Notes under the pieces: generated by a model
Databases searched by the model: none
Told to the model about the DNA's origin: nothing
Seen by the model: only the letters and a program-made list of their open reading frames with translations
Source of the DNA: Leucobacter sp. cx-328
GTDB lineage: Bacteria; Actinomycetota; Actinomycetes; Actinomycetales; Microbacteriaceae
Assembly: GCF_014530035.1 (NCBI RefSeq)
Contig: NZ_JACVMX010000002.1
Location: 372,001 to 436,000 of the forward strand
DNA: 64,000 nucleotides
Direction: 5' to 3'
Part shown: piece after piece, positions 8,875 through 18,298 of the stretch
How positions within the stretch are numbered: position 1 is the stretch's first letter
How the letters are laid out: every line of letters begins with the position of its first letter
Program-made: the position numbers and the translations under genes

Positions 8875-9468
8875 ATGACCGAAGAAGAAACCCACGTGGC
8901 GGAGGCCGGCGCGCTCCTCACCGCGCTGCTTGCTGAGCGCGAGCTCGCTCGCACCGCGCTTGCAGAGATCACCGATGCAGCAACGATCGGCGGCGAGTCT
9001 GGCTACGAGGAGCACGAAGCTGGCGTCGTGACGCTCTACTTCGAGAGCTTGCTCGCTGGTTACCCGGGCTGGCGCTGGGCTGCGACGCTCGCGAAGGTCG
9101 GCGCAGACGAGCCCGTGACCGTGCTCGAGGTGGAACTCCTGCCCGGCGACGACGCAGTGCTCGCACCCGAGTGGGTGCCCTGGTCGACCCGGCTCGCGCA
9201 GTACCGCGAAGCTCAGGTTCGTCAGGCAGAGGAAGGCGCGGCAGAGGCTGCCGCCGCCGAGCTTGCTGACATTGATGATGTCGATGCAGAAGACGATATT
9301 CACGACAATGATCACTCTGAGGCTGACTCAGATATGCACGGCGCTGACGTCGATGACGATCTTGATGATTTCGATGACGACGATGACGACGATGACGACA
9401 TCGAGTCCGATTCAGAGTCGGAAGACGAGGACGACGTCGACCTCGATGACGACGACCTTGAACACTAA
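8875..9468 (+). CDS. DUF3027-family protein with polyaspartate tail
   Basis: 197-residue actinobacterial protein. The DUF3027-like core (about residues 1-115) contains YPGWRWAATLAK and EVELLPGDDAVLAPEWVPW. The last 70 residues are almost entirely Asp, Glu and Ser, with an uninterrupted Asp run. GAGGAAGAG upstream supports the ATG at 8875; the alternative ATG at 8848 has no ribosome site. Function unknown. The acidic tail suggests nucleic-acid mimicry or a flexible solubilising segment (inference). Confidence 0.82.
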   Translation: MTEEETHVAEAGALLTALLAERELARTALAEITDAATIGGESGYEEHEAGVVTLYFESLLAGYPGWRWAATLAKVGADEPVTVLEVELLPGDDAVLAPEWVPWSTRLAQYREAQVRQAEEGAAEAAAAELADIDDVDAEDDIHDNDHSEADSDMHGADVDDDLDDFDDDDDDDDDIESDSESEDEDDVDLDDDDLEH

Positions 9469-10030
9469 CTAGGGTCGCTGCAGCGCGGCCTGCGCTGCTG
9501 TGCGTCGCCTTGGCGCTCAGTCTCGAGCGCCGAAACCTCAACCCCACGAAAACACCCTTTTCTCTCGAGGTGACCCCTTTCTGGCAGCAGAAAGGGGTCA
9601 TCTCGGCAGAACGGCCCCTTCTCGTTGGGTTGAGTGCTTTCTAGGCCCGGTTTCGGGCCCCAAAACGGGTGCCCCTGACTTGCTGTGGCTGCTCCAGACG
9701 AGCTTTGGCCTGACTCTAGGGAAGTCCTGTGCCCGGCCCAGGCTGCAACCCGCCGGAGCCCAAGTGATCTCGGGACCTACCCATCAATGCGAGTGCGAGC
9801 CCCAGTAGAACCCGTGGCACGACCGCTGTGCCTCCCCTGAACGGCCACTGTTGGTCCACCCCGCACCAGTGCTGCCGGGACAAAGAATGGGCCGGCCAAA
9901 AGCCGGACTGCCGTATTTGAATCCACCAAACCCCGGCGGAGTGGAGCGAATGCAGGGGAGGTGCGCCAGCGCGATGCCGACCTAAGGGAATCGCTAGCGC
10001 TCCCAGACCCAACAAACAGGCCACGAATAC
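9469..10030. other. 560-bp stretch without convincing gene
   Basis: No open frame here has the codon pattern or similarity of a gene. The strand-complementary frames near 9716-10085 are Pro/Gly/Arg-rich and lack a start signal. It holds a perfect 12-bp palindromic stem (9571-9582 with 9589-9600) inside a cluster of CCCTTTCT-like words, and a smaller CCCGGTTTCGGG hairpin near 9645. Confidence 0.5.
9571..9600. repeat. Perfect stem-loop TGACCCCTTTCT / AGAAAGGGGTCA
   Basis: 12-bp perfect inverted repeat with a 6-nt loop, 100 bp after the DUF3027 gene. It has no following T-run, so it is either a terminator of weak type or a REP-like element. Confidence 0.6.
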
Positions 10031-10066
10031 AGCAAGGCCCCGGAGTGAAAACTCCGGGGCCTTGCT
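10031..10066. terminator. Terminator downstream of serC
   Basis: Perfect 16-bp stem closed by a GAAA loop (TTTC on the serC strand), 70 bp beyond the serC stop codon. Confidence 0.85.
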
Positions 10067-10135
10067 GTGATCCGCCAATGCACACTGGCGATTCGGTCTG
10101 AACGACCGATGCGACGCTATGTCGTCGCTAGCGAC

Positions 10136-11254
10136 CTACGCGAGGCGCTCGAGCACGTAATCAACGCACTCGGTGAGCTTCTGTACGTCTGCGGGCTCGA
10201 TCGCGGTGAAGGTCGCGATACGCAGCTGGTTGCGGCCGAGCTTACGGTAGGGCTCGGTGTCGACGATGCCGTTGGCACGGAGCGCCTTCGAGATAGCCGA
10301 TGCGTCGATCGAGTCGTCGAAGTCGATGGTGACAACAACCTGCGAGCGGTGTGCCTCTTCGGTGACGAAGGGGGTAGCAACCGACGAAGCCTCAGCCCAT
10401 TTGTAGAGGATCTGCGAGGACTCAGCGGTGCGAGCCGAAGCCCACTTGAGGCCGCCGTTGCTGTTCATCCAGCGGATCTGCTCGTCCATCATTGCGAGGG
10501 GAGCGAGCGCCGGGGTATTCAGCGTCTGGTTCTTGCGCGAGTTGTCGAGCGCGCCACCGAGGTTCAGGGTCTCGGGGATGTAGCGGTCGCCTGCGGTGAG
10601 GCGCTCGATGCGCTCGATAGCTGCTGGCGAAACCATTGCGAACCAGATACCGCCGTCAGAAGCGAAGTTCTTCTGGGGCGAGAAGTAGTACACGTCAGCC
10701 TGGCTTGCATCGAAGTCGATGCCACCTGCTGCACTGGTTGCGTCAACGAGAGTCAGTGCGCCGGCGTCGCCCTGCGCACGAACGACGTCGGCCATGACGC
10801 CGGTCGAGGTCTCGTTGTGGGGGTACGCGTAGACGTCAACGCCCTCGGTCGCGAGGAGCGACGAGCGCGAGCCAGCCTCAGCTGCGCGAACATCGGGTGC
10901 CTCGAGGAAGGGAGCTGCTGCAGCAGCCTTCGAGAACTTCGAGCCGAACTCACCAAAGGTGAGGAACTGACCACGACGCTCGATAAGCGAGTGAACAGCC
11001 GAATCCCAGAACGTGGTCGCGCCGCCGTTAGCGAGGAGGATCTCGTAGCCTTCAGGGGCCTGGAAAAGCTCAGACAGCCCCTCGCGGACGCTGCCAACAA
11101 GGTTCTTCACGGGAGCCTGGCGGTGCGAGGTGCCGAGGGTGCCGGGCTGGAGCGAACTCAGGAAAGAGATCTGCTCGTCGCGCACCTTCGAAGGGCCACA
11201 GCCAAAACGGCCGTCGGCGGGGAGCAGGTTTTCAGGGATGGAGATGTCTGCCAT
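10136..11254 (-). CDS. serC: Phosphoserine aminotransferase
   Basis: 372-residue PLP-dependent aminotransferase that converts 3-phosphohydroxypyruvate and glutamate to phosphoserine and 2-oxoglutarate in serine biosynthesis. The N-terminus (FGCGPSKV) and the PLP-lysine region YYFSPQKNFASDGG are those of the actinobacterial SerC type. Length is normal. A -10 box TAGAAT (11261-11266) ends 6 nt before the ATG, indicating a leaderless transcript. A strong terminator follows. The gene is divergent from dtxR. Confidence 0.95.
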   Translation of the reverse strand: MADISIPENLLPADGRFGCGPSKVRDEQISFLSSLQPGTLGTSHRQAPVKNLVGSVREGLSELFQAPEGYEILLANGGATTFWDSAVHSLIERRGQFLTFGEFGSKFSKAAAAAPFLEAPDVRAAEAGSRSSLLATEGVDVYAYPHNETSTGVMADVVRAQGDAGALTLVDATSAAGGIDFDASQADVYYFSPQKNFASDGGIWFAMVSPAAIERIERLTAGDRYIPETLNLGGALDNSRKNQTLNTPALAPLAMMDEQIRWMNSNGGLKWASARTAESSQILYKWAEASSVATPFVTEEAHRSQVVVTIDFDDSIDASAISKALRANGIVDTEPYRKLGRNQLRIATFTAIEPADVQKLTECVDYVLERLA

Positions 11255-11359
11255 GCGACAATTCTACGCTCATTCCTGCGCACACCACGTCCCTTGCCAT
11301 AAACTGGGTGATGGTCGCTCCGCACAAAAATGCGGCAGCTGGGCGAAATTGGAGTGCGC

Positions 11360-12061
11360 ATGGCAGATCTCATTGATACGACGGAAATGTATTTGCGCAC
11401 CATCCTCGAATTGGAGGAGGAGGGCGTGACGCCTCTCCGCGCCCGAATTTCAGAGCGCCTGAACCACTCAGGCCCGACCGTCTCGCAGACCGTTGGCCGC
11501 ATGGAGCGCCTTGGTCTGGTCAACGTGACCGAAGACCGCCGGCTTGAACTGACCCCAGAGGGGCGCACCAAGGCTGTGCAGGTCATGCGCAAGCACCGTC
11601 TCGCAGAGCGCTTGCTCGCCGACGTGATTGGTCTTGAGTGGGAGTACGTCCACGACGAGGCATGCCGTTGGGAACACGTCATGAGTGAGCGGGTTGAGCG
11701 CAGGCTCCTCGAACTCCTCGACCATCCGACAGTGTCCCCGTATGGCAACCCGATTCCGGGACTTGAAGAGCTTGGAGCACGCGGGGTGATCCGCGCCCAG
11801 AAGCACGTGGTGAGCGTGCTCGAACTACTTCCTGTGAATGGTTCTGAGGTCACAGCAGAGGTGCTGCGACTTGCTGAGCCGGCACAGGTTGACCCTGAAA
11901 CGCTCGTGAGTTTGCGGCAGGCCGGGGTCACCCCCGGGAACCGCGCAACCTTCTCGCGTGACAGGGGATTCGTTCGCGTTTCAGGCGACGCGACGGAAGT
12001 GGCGATTGAGATTCCGGTCGAGATTGCCGCGCACATTTTCATTGCCGAAGGGGTTCGTTAA
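11360..12061 (+). CDS. dtxR: DtxR-family metal-dependent repressor
   Basis: 233-residue iron-responsive repressor. The N-terminal winged helix matches Corynebacterium DtxR closely (TTEMYLRTILELEEEGV, SGPTVSQTVGRMERLGL). Metal ligands sit in DEACRWEHVMS, the dimerisation region contains SPYGNPIPGLEELG, and an SH3-like FeoA domain forms the C-terminus. The ATG at 11360 has GGAG upstream; the longer frame has none. It is expected to repress iron-uptake genes when Fe(II) is bound. Confidence 0.95.
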   Translation: MADLIDTTEMYLRTILELEEEGVTPLRARISERLNHSGPTVSQTVGRMERLGLVNVTEDRRLELTPEGRTKAVQVMRKHRLAERLLADVIGLEWEYVHDEACRWEHVMSERVERRLLELLDHPTVSPYGNPIPGLEELGARGVIRAQKHVVSVLELLPVNGSEVTAEVLRLAEPAQVDPETLVSLRQAGVTPGNRATFSRDRGFVRVSGDATEVAIEIPVEIAAHIFIAEGVR

Positions 12062-12153
12062 GTCAGAGCGGCGAGAATCCTTTGGGCACTGGTAGGTCAA
12101 CGATGGCCAGAAACAATATGGAGCCGATAACCAGGGCATAGAAGGAGACGAAG

Positions 12154-13506
12154 ATGTCGCTTCCAACAGCAGAAGAACACGTGAATGCGGTGCTGGCAAC
12201 AGCTGCACGGCGAAGCGTTGGCGAGAAAGAATTCATGCAGGCTGTGCATGAGGTTCTCGAAACGTTGACACCGGTTCTGCAGGAACACCCCGAATACATT
12301 GAGGCGGGAATTCTCGACCGCTTGGTCGAGCCAGAGCGACAGATCCTTTTCCGGGTCCCGTGGGTAGATGACACGGGTCGTGTGCGAGTGAACCGCGGGT
12401 TCCGCGTGCAGTTCAACTCAGCACTAGGCCCCTTTAAAGGTGGGCTCCGCTTTCACCCTAGCGTAAACCTCTCGGTGGTGAAGTTCTTGGGTTTCGAACA
12501 GATCTTTAAGAATGCACTGACTGGGCAGCGGATCGGCGGCGGCAAGGGCGGCTCAGACTTTGATCCCGCAGGTCGCTCAGACGGCGAGGTGATGCGCTTC
12601 TGCCAGAGCTTCATGACGGAACTCGTGCACCACATTGGTGAAAACATGGACGTCCCCGCGGGCGACATCGGCGTTGGCGCGCGCGAGATTGGCTACATGT
12701 TCGGTCAGCACCGCCGCATCACCCAGCGTTACGAAGCAGGAACTCTCACGGGTAAGGGCGTCGGCTGGGGCGGTGCCGAGGTGCGCACCGAGGCAACCGG
12801 CTACGGTGCGGTCTTTTTCGCAGAGGAAATGCTGAAGCGCGCGGGCCAGGGAATCGCAGGCCTGACGGCAGCGGTCTCCGGCTCAGGAAACGTCGCGATT
12901 CACGTCATTCAAAAGGTCGAGCAGCTGGGCGGTCGCGCGATCACCGCGTCAGACTCCTCCGGCTACATCGTTGACGAGGCCGGTATTGATGTCGACCTCC
13001 TCAAACAGATCAAGACCGTCGAGCGCGCCCGTATCTCGGAATATGCGGCCCGCAAGCCAGGTTCGCGCTTTGTCTCCACTGGCAAGGTCTGGGAGGTACC
13101 CGTCGACCTCGCGTTCCCGTGCGCAACGGAGAATGAGATCGGGCTTGCAGATGCTCAGTCGCTGATCCGCGGCGGAGTGCGCGCGATCACTGAGGGCGCA
13201 AACATGCCAACCACACCTGAGGCGGTTGCCCTGTTCCAGGAAGCGCAGGTGCTCTTTGCCCCAGGCAAGGCCGCGAACGCGGGTGGCGTTGCGACCTCAG
13301 CGCTCGAGATGCGGCAGAACGCTGCACGCTCGCGCTGGGACTTCGACACGAGCGAGAACCGTCTGCACTTGATCATGACCGACGTTCACGAGTCCACCTA
13401 CGAAGCATCGGAACGCTACGGCAAACCGGGCGACTATGTGCTCGGTGCGAATGCCGCTGCGTTCACGACCGTCTCGCAGGCGATGCTTGAGCAGGGCGTA
13501 ATCTAA
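12154..13506 (+). CDS. gdhA: NADP-specific glutamate dehydrogenase
   Basis: 450-residue class I hexameric glutamate dehydrogenase that aminates 2-oxoglutarate with ammonium and NADPH. The signature KGGLRFHPSVNLSVVKFLGF and the GGGKGG loop of the active site are intact, as is the Rossmann motif GSGNVAIH. GAAGGAGA lies 6 nt before the ATG. A -10-like CAATAT lies in the 90-bp gap after dtxR, so it may have its own promoter. Confidence 0.96.
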   Translation: MSLPTAEEHVNAVLATAARRSVGEKEFMQAVHEVLETLTPVLQEHPEYIEAGILDRLVEPERQILFRVPWVDDTGRVRVNRGFRVQFNSALGPFKGGLRFHPSVNLSVVKFLGFEQIFKNALTGQRIGGGKGGSDFDPAGRSDGEVMRFCQSFMTELVHHIGENMDVPAGDIGVGAREIGYMFGQHRRITQRYEAGTLTGKGVGWGGAEVRTEATGYGAVFFAEEMLKRAGQGIAGLTAAVSGSGNVAIHVIQKVEQLGGRAITASDSSGYIVDEAGIDVDLLKQIKTVERARISEYAARKPGSRFVSTGKVWEVPVDLAFPCATENEIGLADAQSLIRGGVRAITEGANMPTTPEAVALFQEAQVLFAPGKAANAGGVATSALEMRQNAARSRWDFDTSENRLHLIMTDVHESTYEASERYGKPGDYVLGANAAAFTTVSQAMLEQGVI

Positions 13507-13548
13507 CGCACCTATATATTGGGCGCTGACGAGGGCGCGGATCCCTCG

Positions 13549-13591
13549 CGTACGGCCGCCACCCGGTATCAATCGGGCTGGCGGTCGTACG
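13549..13591 (+). terminator. Hairpin after gdhA
   Basis: CGTACGGCCGCCA pairs with TGGCGGTCGTACG (one G-U pair) around a 17-nt loop, 43 bp after the gdhA stop. There is no long T-run. Confidence 0.65.
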
Positions 13592-13656
13592 CATGTGGAG
13601 CTCGTTTGGCAGGAAACATCGCGTCTACTGTTTTGACGTCGAAAAATCTGTGACGT

Positions 13657-13684
13657 AAAGATCCGCATGATTATGCGGATCTTT
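13657..13684 (+). terminator. Second hairpin, upstream of the secreted hydrolase gene
   Basis: Perfect 12-bp stem AAAGATCCGCAT/ATGCGGATCTTT with a GATT loop and short T-run. It isolates the downstream gene from gdhA. The rest of the gap (13507-13814) holds only the promoter region of the next gene. Confidence 0.7.
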
Positions 13685-13814
13685 CAACAATTCTGAGCGT
13701 TCCGTGACCTCGGCGTGACATATTCGTAATCTTCCGTTACGCTTAAACAGTCCTGCACCGACCGTATTTCGCACAACGGAGTATGGGGAGACAGAAACGT
13801 TAGGTAGTTATTTC

Positions 13815-14504
13815 GTGAACAATCAGAATGCTGGCACTGAAATCGCGCTTGCTTCGCAGCCCACCACGGGCAAGGCAAAGCGAGTAGCAAAGGTAGCCGG
13901 AGCAGCAACTCTCGCTCTCGGCCTCTTTGGTGCCGTAGCCCTTCCCGCATACGCAGCTGAGACCACTCAGGACGTAGCGGTTCAGGCAAGTGCACAGAAC
14001 CAGGCACTCGTTGTAGCCGACTTCGAAGAGAAGGCGCTGCCGATTGTTACCGCGGCTGTACCTACCGAAGAGATTCCCAAGCCTGTAGTCGTTGTCCCTG
14101 AGGAAACCGCTACTGAGGAAAAGGCTGCGGCTCCTGAAGGTCCCATGATTCCCTCGGGTGCTGGTGCTTCGGGTGTTGTCAATGCGGCACTTGCTCAGCT
14201 GGGCCAGAACATGGACTGCACCGACCTCGTACAGAACTCGCTCGCAGCGATCGGTCTCACCGAGCGTCGCGACCAGGGTGGCTACGACCACGGTGTTGGC
14301 AGCTTCGATGGCTACGGCACGATCTACCCGTACAACCCGCTGACCGTAGCGGCAGGCGACCTGCTCGTATGGCCTGGCGCACCTCACATTGCTGTTGCTG
14401 TAGACAGCGGCTCGGCAGTGCACGGCGGCTGGGGCGACACCGTAGTGTTCGCTGGCCACCAGAACCACGGCGCAAACCCGGATTACATCATCCGCCTCGG
14501 CTAA
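13815..14504 (+). CDS. Secreted NlpC/P60-like peptidoglycan peptidase
   Basis: 229-residue exported protein. A long signal peptide (hydrophobic core about residues 28-44) ends in AYA-AE near residue 47, followed by an Ala/Pro/Glu-rich linker to about residue 113. The C-terminal papain-like domain has a Cys in MDCTDLVQ and a His in WPGAPHIAVAV, giving a cell-wall hydrolase of NlpC/P60 or CHAP type. The start is a GTG with only a weak ribosome site (AGGTAG). A typical role is daughter-cell separation or wall turnover. Confidence 0.85.
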   Translation: MNNQNAGTEIALASQPTTGKAKRVAKVAGAATLALGLFGAVALPAYAAETTQDVAVQASAQNQALVVADFEEKALPIVTAAVPTEEIPKPVVVVPEETATEEKAAAPEGPMIPSGAGASGVVNAALAQLGQNMDCTDLVQNSLAAIGLTERRDQGGYDHGVGSFDGYGTIYPYNPLTVAAGDLLVWPGAPHIAVAVDSGSAVHGGWGDTVVFAGHQNHGANPDYIIRLG

Positions 14505-14524
14505 GTCCGACCCCAAACTACCTG

Positions 14525-14562
14525 TCAACGGGCGCTCGACCATTCGGTCGGGCGCCCGTTGA
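14525..14562 (+). terminator. Terminator after the secreted peptidase gene
   Basis: 17-bp stem with one G-U pair and an ATTC loop, 20 bp after the stop codon, followed by a T-rich stretch. Confidence 0.85.
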
Positions 14563-14694
14563 CGTTTGTGTGTTGGACCCTGCGTTTCGTTGATTGTCGT
14601 TGCCGGGGCGCTGCATGATTGCGATAGGGTTGCACTGTTGTGTTCGCCACAGCGGGGTTCAATTTGGGTCTTTGGCTGTGCGGGCGCGATCCAC

Positions 14695-14767
14695 GCCTCA
14701 GTAGCTCAGTGGATAGAGCACCGCTCTCCTAAAGCGGGTGTCGGAAGTTCGATTCTTCTCTGGGGCA
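14695..14767 (+). tRNA. tRNA-Arg (anticodon CCT)
   Basis: 73-nt cloverleaf. The acceptor GCCTCAG pairs with CTGGGGC, the D-stem GCTC with GAGC and the anticodon stem CCGCT with AGCGG. The loop CTCCTAA gives anticodon CCT at 14728-14730, and the T-loop is TTCGATT. CCA is not encoded. It decodes AGG. Confidence 0.96.
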
Positions 14768-14776
14768 CGCGTACAA

Positions 14777-14828
14777 CATCGCCGGCCGCTGCGATGACGT
14801 AGACGTCTGGTCGCAGCGACCGGCGATG
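14777..14828. terminator. Bidirectional terminator between tRNA-Arg and pspA
   Basis: 18-bp stem with one mismatch and a 16-nt loop, between the tRNA and the convergent pspA gene. Confidence 0.75.
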
Positions 14829-14842
14829 GTGAGACTTGCAGC

Positions 14843-15559
14843 TTAGGCGTTGCCTGATTTGAGCGCCTGCAGCCGCGCGTCTACTTCGCTGAGCTCGCCT
14901 AGATCGTCGAGCTCGTTGAACTGGGCGTCGAGCGTCGATGCAGCAAGCTCCGCGCGACCGCGCACCATAGCCTCCTGACGCTTGACCTTCTCCTCGAAGC
15001 GGCCAAGCTCGCTCGTCGGGTCGAGCACGTCGAGGTCCTTGACAGCGTCCTGTACCTGTTCCTGCGCCTTGGCGACCTTGCCGCGCGAGACGAGCTCATC
15101 GCGTTTAGTCTGCAGCTGCGAGAGCTTCTCGCGCATAGTGGTGAGGCCGGTCTTCAGCTGCTCAACGACCTTCTGCTGAGCAATGATGCTTGGTTCTGCG
15201 CTCGCTACCTCCTTCTCGAAGGAAATCTGCTTTGAGAGCGCGACTCGAGCGAGGTTGTCAAATTTCTCTGCCCCTGCGGTATCGCCGCCCGCACGCAGCG
15301 TTTCAGCCTGCCCTGAGGCAGCTGCGGCCTTTGTGCCCCATTCGGTGACGGCGGCCTGATCTTCTGCGAGATCGGCTTCCATAAGTCGGAGGTTGCCAAT
15401 GGTCTGCGCTACCGAGCTCTCAGCGTCGACGATGCTGTTCTTGTAGTCGCGCTCCATCTGGTTAAGCATCTTCTCCGGATCCTCAGCAGAGTCGAGAAGT
15501 GCGTTGATATTTGCCTTGGCAAGCTGGGTAATACGGCCAAGGATTGATTGCTTTGCCAT
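14843..15559 (-). CDS. pspA: PspA/IM30-family membrane-stress protein
   Basis: 238-residue PspA/Vipp1 homologue. An N-terminal amphipathic stretch (ILGRITQLAKANINALLD) and the motif EDPEKMLNQMERDY are followed by a long coiled coil, the usual ESCRT-III-like fold that binds and stabilises the inner membrane. GGAAAGGAAG precedes the ATG. It follows the TPM-domain gene on the same strand (114-bp gap), a recurrent actinobacterial pairing. Confidence 0.93.
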   Translation of the reverse strand: MAKQSILGRITQLAKANINALLDSAEDPEKMLNQMERDYKNSIVDAESSVAQTIGNLRLMEADLAEDQAAVTEWGTKAAAASGQAETLRAGGDTAGAEKFDNLARVALSKQISFEKEVASAEPSIIAQQKVVEQLKTGLTTMREKLSQLQTKRDELVSRGKVAKAQEQVQDAVKDLDVLDPTSELGRFEEKVKRQEAMVRGRAELAASTLDAQFNELDDLGELSEVDARLQALKSGNA

Positions 15560-15673
15560 GGTGGCTTCCTTTCCAGTTGATCCACCGATGCAGCTCGGAG
15601 GAAGTATGAGTGCGAGGCGCTGTCGGCCCGCAAGTTGTTGTGTGTGGAGCGATGTGAGTTGCTTGGTACGCGT

Positions 15674-17668
15674 TTAGAAGCGACCACCGCCACCTCGCCT
15701 GCCGCCACCGCCACCGGAGCCGCGCGATCCGCCACCAGAGCGGCCGCCACCTCCGCCCCAGCCGCCGGTGAACCCGCCGCCAGATCCGCTCCAGCCGCCG
15801 CTGCCACTGTTGCCGCCGCCACTACCGCCACCGCCGCTGAGCAGGGTGCCGATGACGCCGCCGAGCACTGCAGTGCCAAGGTTGCTGTTTGCGCCTGATC
15901 CGCCGCCCATACCGCCGCCCCAGCCTGAGACGTCGTTGTCTGCCAGTTGACTTGCCGCCCTGGCATACTGAATCGCTTGCTGGGCAGCCTCGTATGAGCG
16001 GGCGGGGTCTTGCTGCGCGAGCTGTTCGGCAAGCTGCAGTTGACGCTGCGCCTCTGACAGGCGGGTGCGTGCTGTTGCGCCTATTGCTCCACGTCGCGTG
16101 GCGATGAACTGCTCTGCGTTCAGTACTTCGGCGCGTGCGGCCACAAGTGCGCCGTCTCGCGCGGCTTCGGTACGGCGCGTGCGCTCAGAGTTTTCTCGAG
16201 CCGATCCGATGGCCGCGTCGATCTGTACGTTTGCTGCGGCTGCGGCTGCGAGGGCAGACACCGGGTCGCCCTGCGTGCCGCGTTCCAGGAGCTGGCTCAC
16301 CTGCGCAGCGGCTTGCTGCAGGGCCTGACGGTCGGCTTCACCCGCCGAATCAATGAGCTGCGATACCACGGCGAGATCGGCGCGCAGATCTGCCGTAGCT
16401 GCCTCGTATTGCGCGGTACTCTCGGCGAGCTCTGCTGCCGCGGTCTCTGGTGAGGCGGAGAGGAGCTTCGCCTGGTCGAGCGCTGCCTCACCCGCACGTA
16501 ATGACACCGCAGCAGCAGAGGTCTTTCCGGCTGCGAGTTCTGTGTCTGCGGAGGCAATGCACTCGGCGGTGAAGTTGAGGCGTTCCGCTGCCTCGGCCAG
16601 GTTTGCTTGGACCTGTGCGACGATTGTGGGCGCGTAGGTGGCGCCAAGCTCCGCTGCACGCTGCCGCGCCACAGTGAGTTGTTCGGTCGTCGCGGCGTGC
16701 CCTGAGCTGAGCTGGGCGAGAGTTTCTGGCGCACGTTGCTCGACCTCGCGCAGGCGGGTGAATGACGCGGTGTGCTCATCGAGAGAGGTCTTTGCCGCAG
16801 TACAGCGGTCGATGATTTCGGTGAGCCATGCGCGTCGGTCCTCATCCGTGTCGGGCACGTTATCGTCAAGCTGTTGGCGACGGCCGAACGCGGCAGTGAG
16901 CTGCTCCTTTGCATTAGTGATCGCTGCGGCAAATGGCTCAGCAGCTGCAGCGCCAAATTGTGCTTCGGCAAAACTGAGTTCTTGCTCGCTGCTGCGGAGG
17001 TCATCATCAACCTGCACGAGCAACGAACTCGCGGTTGCTTCGAGTTCTTCAAGCGACGCGGGTGCGTCGGCTGTTTCCGGCTGGGTTTTCTTGCGCCGTT
17101 TGCGAGCGACGGTCACGCCGACTGCGACGGCTCCGACCACGACGACTCCGCCGATGACTGCAACCGCGATGCCAGTCCCGTTTGAACTTGGATTCAGCAC
17201 CGCTTCGTCAATTCCAGTCAGGGTTCGCTCGACGACGCCACTCCAGTCACTCGCCTTGAGCGCCGGACGCACGTACTCATTGGTGATCTTCGTGTACTGC
17301 GCATCATCAATGAGCGCTTCGGGCGCATTGAGATCGAACATGCGATCTTGCACGGCAATGCTCAACAAGACTCCATCGTCGCCGAGGTAGTTCTTTTCGG
17401 CGGTAGCTGCGCCCCAGGCCGCGGGGTCTGCCGGGTTCTCGAACGCATCGACATAGACCACAAAGAGTTGCACTCCGTGCGCATCGGCGAACGAGCGCAC
17501 CTGATCTTCGAGAGCGTTCATGTCAGAGCGAACCGCGCCGGTTGAGGTGTCATCGATGATGTACGCGCCATTGAATGCCGGGGGAGCGGTGGCAGCCGCC
17601 AGCGTGGCGCCGCCCAAGGCAACTCCACCAAACACCATCAGTCCAAATAATGCAATCAAGCGCCTCAT
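15674..17668 (-). CDS. TPM-domain membrane protein with coiled coil and Gly-rich tail
   Basis: 664-residue exported protein. A signal peptide comes first, then a TPM (TLP18.3/Psb32/MOLO-1-like) domain at about residues 30-160 with QLFVVYVDAFENP and DDGVLLSIAVQDR. A transmembrane helix (about 168-188) precedes RKRRKK. A long Ala/Gln/Glu coiled coil follows, and the last 80 residues are Gly/Ser repeats. The ATG at 17668 has GGGGGA upstream; an in-frame TTG 21 bp earlier is less likely. TPM proteins have been linked to membrane-protein quality control, which fits the neighbouring pspA. Confidence 0.88.
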   Translation of the reverse strand: MRRLIALFGLMVFGGVALGGATLAAATAPPAFNGAYIIDDTSTGAVRSDMNALEDQVRSFADAHGVQLFVVYVDAFENPADPAAWGAATAEKNYLGDDGVLLSIAVQDRMFDLNAPEALIDDAQYTKITNEYVRPALKASDWSGVVERTLTGIDEAVLNPSSNGTGIAVAVIGGVVVVGAVAVGVTVARKRRKKTQPETADAPASLEELEATASSLLVQVDDDLRSSEQELSFAEAQFGAAAAEPFAAAITNAKEQLTAAFGRRQQLDDNVPDTDEDRRAWLTEIIDRCTAAKTSLDEHTASFTRLREVEQRAPETLAQLSSGHAATTEQLTVARQRAAELGATYAPTIVAQVQANLAEAAERLNFTAECIASADTELAAGKTSAAAVSLRAGEAALDQAKLLSASPETAAAELAESTAQYEAATADLRADLAVVSQLIDSAGEADRQALQQAAAQVSQLLERGTQGDPVSALAAAAAANVQIDAAIGSARENSERTRRTEAARDGALVAARAEVLNAEQFIATRRGAIGATARTRLSEAQRQLQLAEQLAQQDPARSYEAAQQAIQYARAASQLADNDVSGWGGGMGGGSGANSNLGTAVLGGVIGTLLSGGGGSGGGNSGSGGWSGSGGGFTGGWGGGGGRSGGGSRGSGGGGGRRGGGGRF

Positions 17669-17862
17669 GCGCGGTCCCCCGAATCGCAATGCTACGCGGA
17701 CACTTCAATGTGGCCGCTGTGTCCACAGTGTAAGAGGGACGCCCGGATTTCACTAGAGCCTTCTAGGTTATTGTTTTGGTCTCGCTATGAATGGTGTGGA
17801 AATTCGAGGTTTCCCTGCGAACAACACTGTCGGCCCGGACCTCGCAAAGCTAGGCTGGCCGC

Positions 17863-18294
17863 ATGCGTCGAATGCTTGCGGTGAGTGGTCGTATTGTCGG
17901 GGTGGCCGGGCTTGCTGCGGTCTCAGCACTTCACGTGGCCTGGGCTGCTGGATCGTCTTGGCCAGCACAGAACAAGAAGGCGCTCGCTGAAGCCGTGGTG
18001 GGTTCAAAAACCGAAATGCCGAGCGCCGGTCCGACGCTCGTCGTCGCTGCGGGTACCGGTGCTGCTGCATTGCTCGCTGCAGGCGCATTCGGTGAAGGAA
18101 AGCCGCAACGCGCGGGGGTGCGTGCCATGGGGAGCGTCATGCTTGCGCGTGCCTGCTTCGGCGGGGAGACAGCGCTTGCGGCGCTCGGGCTTCCCAAACC
18201 TGGAAAGCAGTTCATGCGCCTTGACGCGGAGTATTACCGGCCATTGACCGCGGTGCTGGGCGTTTCGCTCTGGTTGGGGAGCGCGAAGCGCTGA
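17863..18294 (+). CDS. DUF3995-family membrane protein
   Basis: 143-residue protein with about four hydrophobic helices and a conserved HVAWAAGSSWP segment after the first, resembling DUF3995. Function unknown. A -10 box TAGGCT (17851-17856) ends 6 nt before the ATG, so the transcript is probably leaderless. It ends 4 bp from the stop of the convergent SDR gene. Confidence 0.75.
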   Translation: MRRMLAVSGRIVGVAGLAAVSALHVAWAAGSSWPAQNKKALAEAVVGSKTEMPSAGPTLVVAAGTGAAALLAAGAFGEGKPQRAGVRAMGSVMLARACFGGETALAALGLPKPGKQFMRLDAEYYRPLTAVLGVSLWLGSAKR

Positions 18295-18298
18295 TCCG

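Noticed and set aside
9716..10085. Two minus-strand frames of 102 and 120 codons
   Set aside because: They overlap each other and the serC terminator, have odd composition and no ribosome site.
13690..13814. c-di-AMP (ydaO-type) riboswitch before the NlpC/P60-like gene
   Set aside because: Such switches often precede these genes in actinobacteria, but the leader here is too short and its conserved core is not visible.
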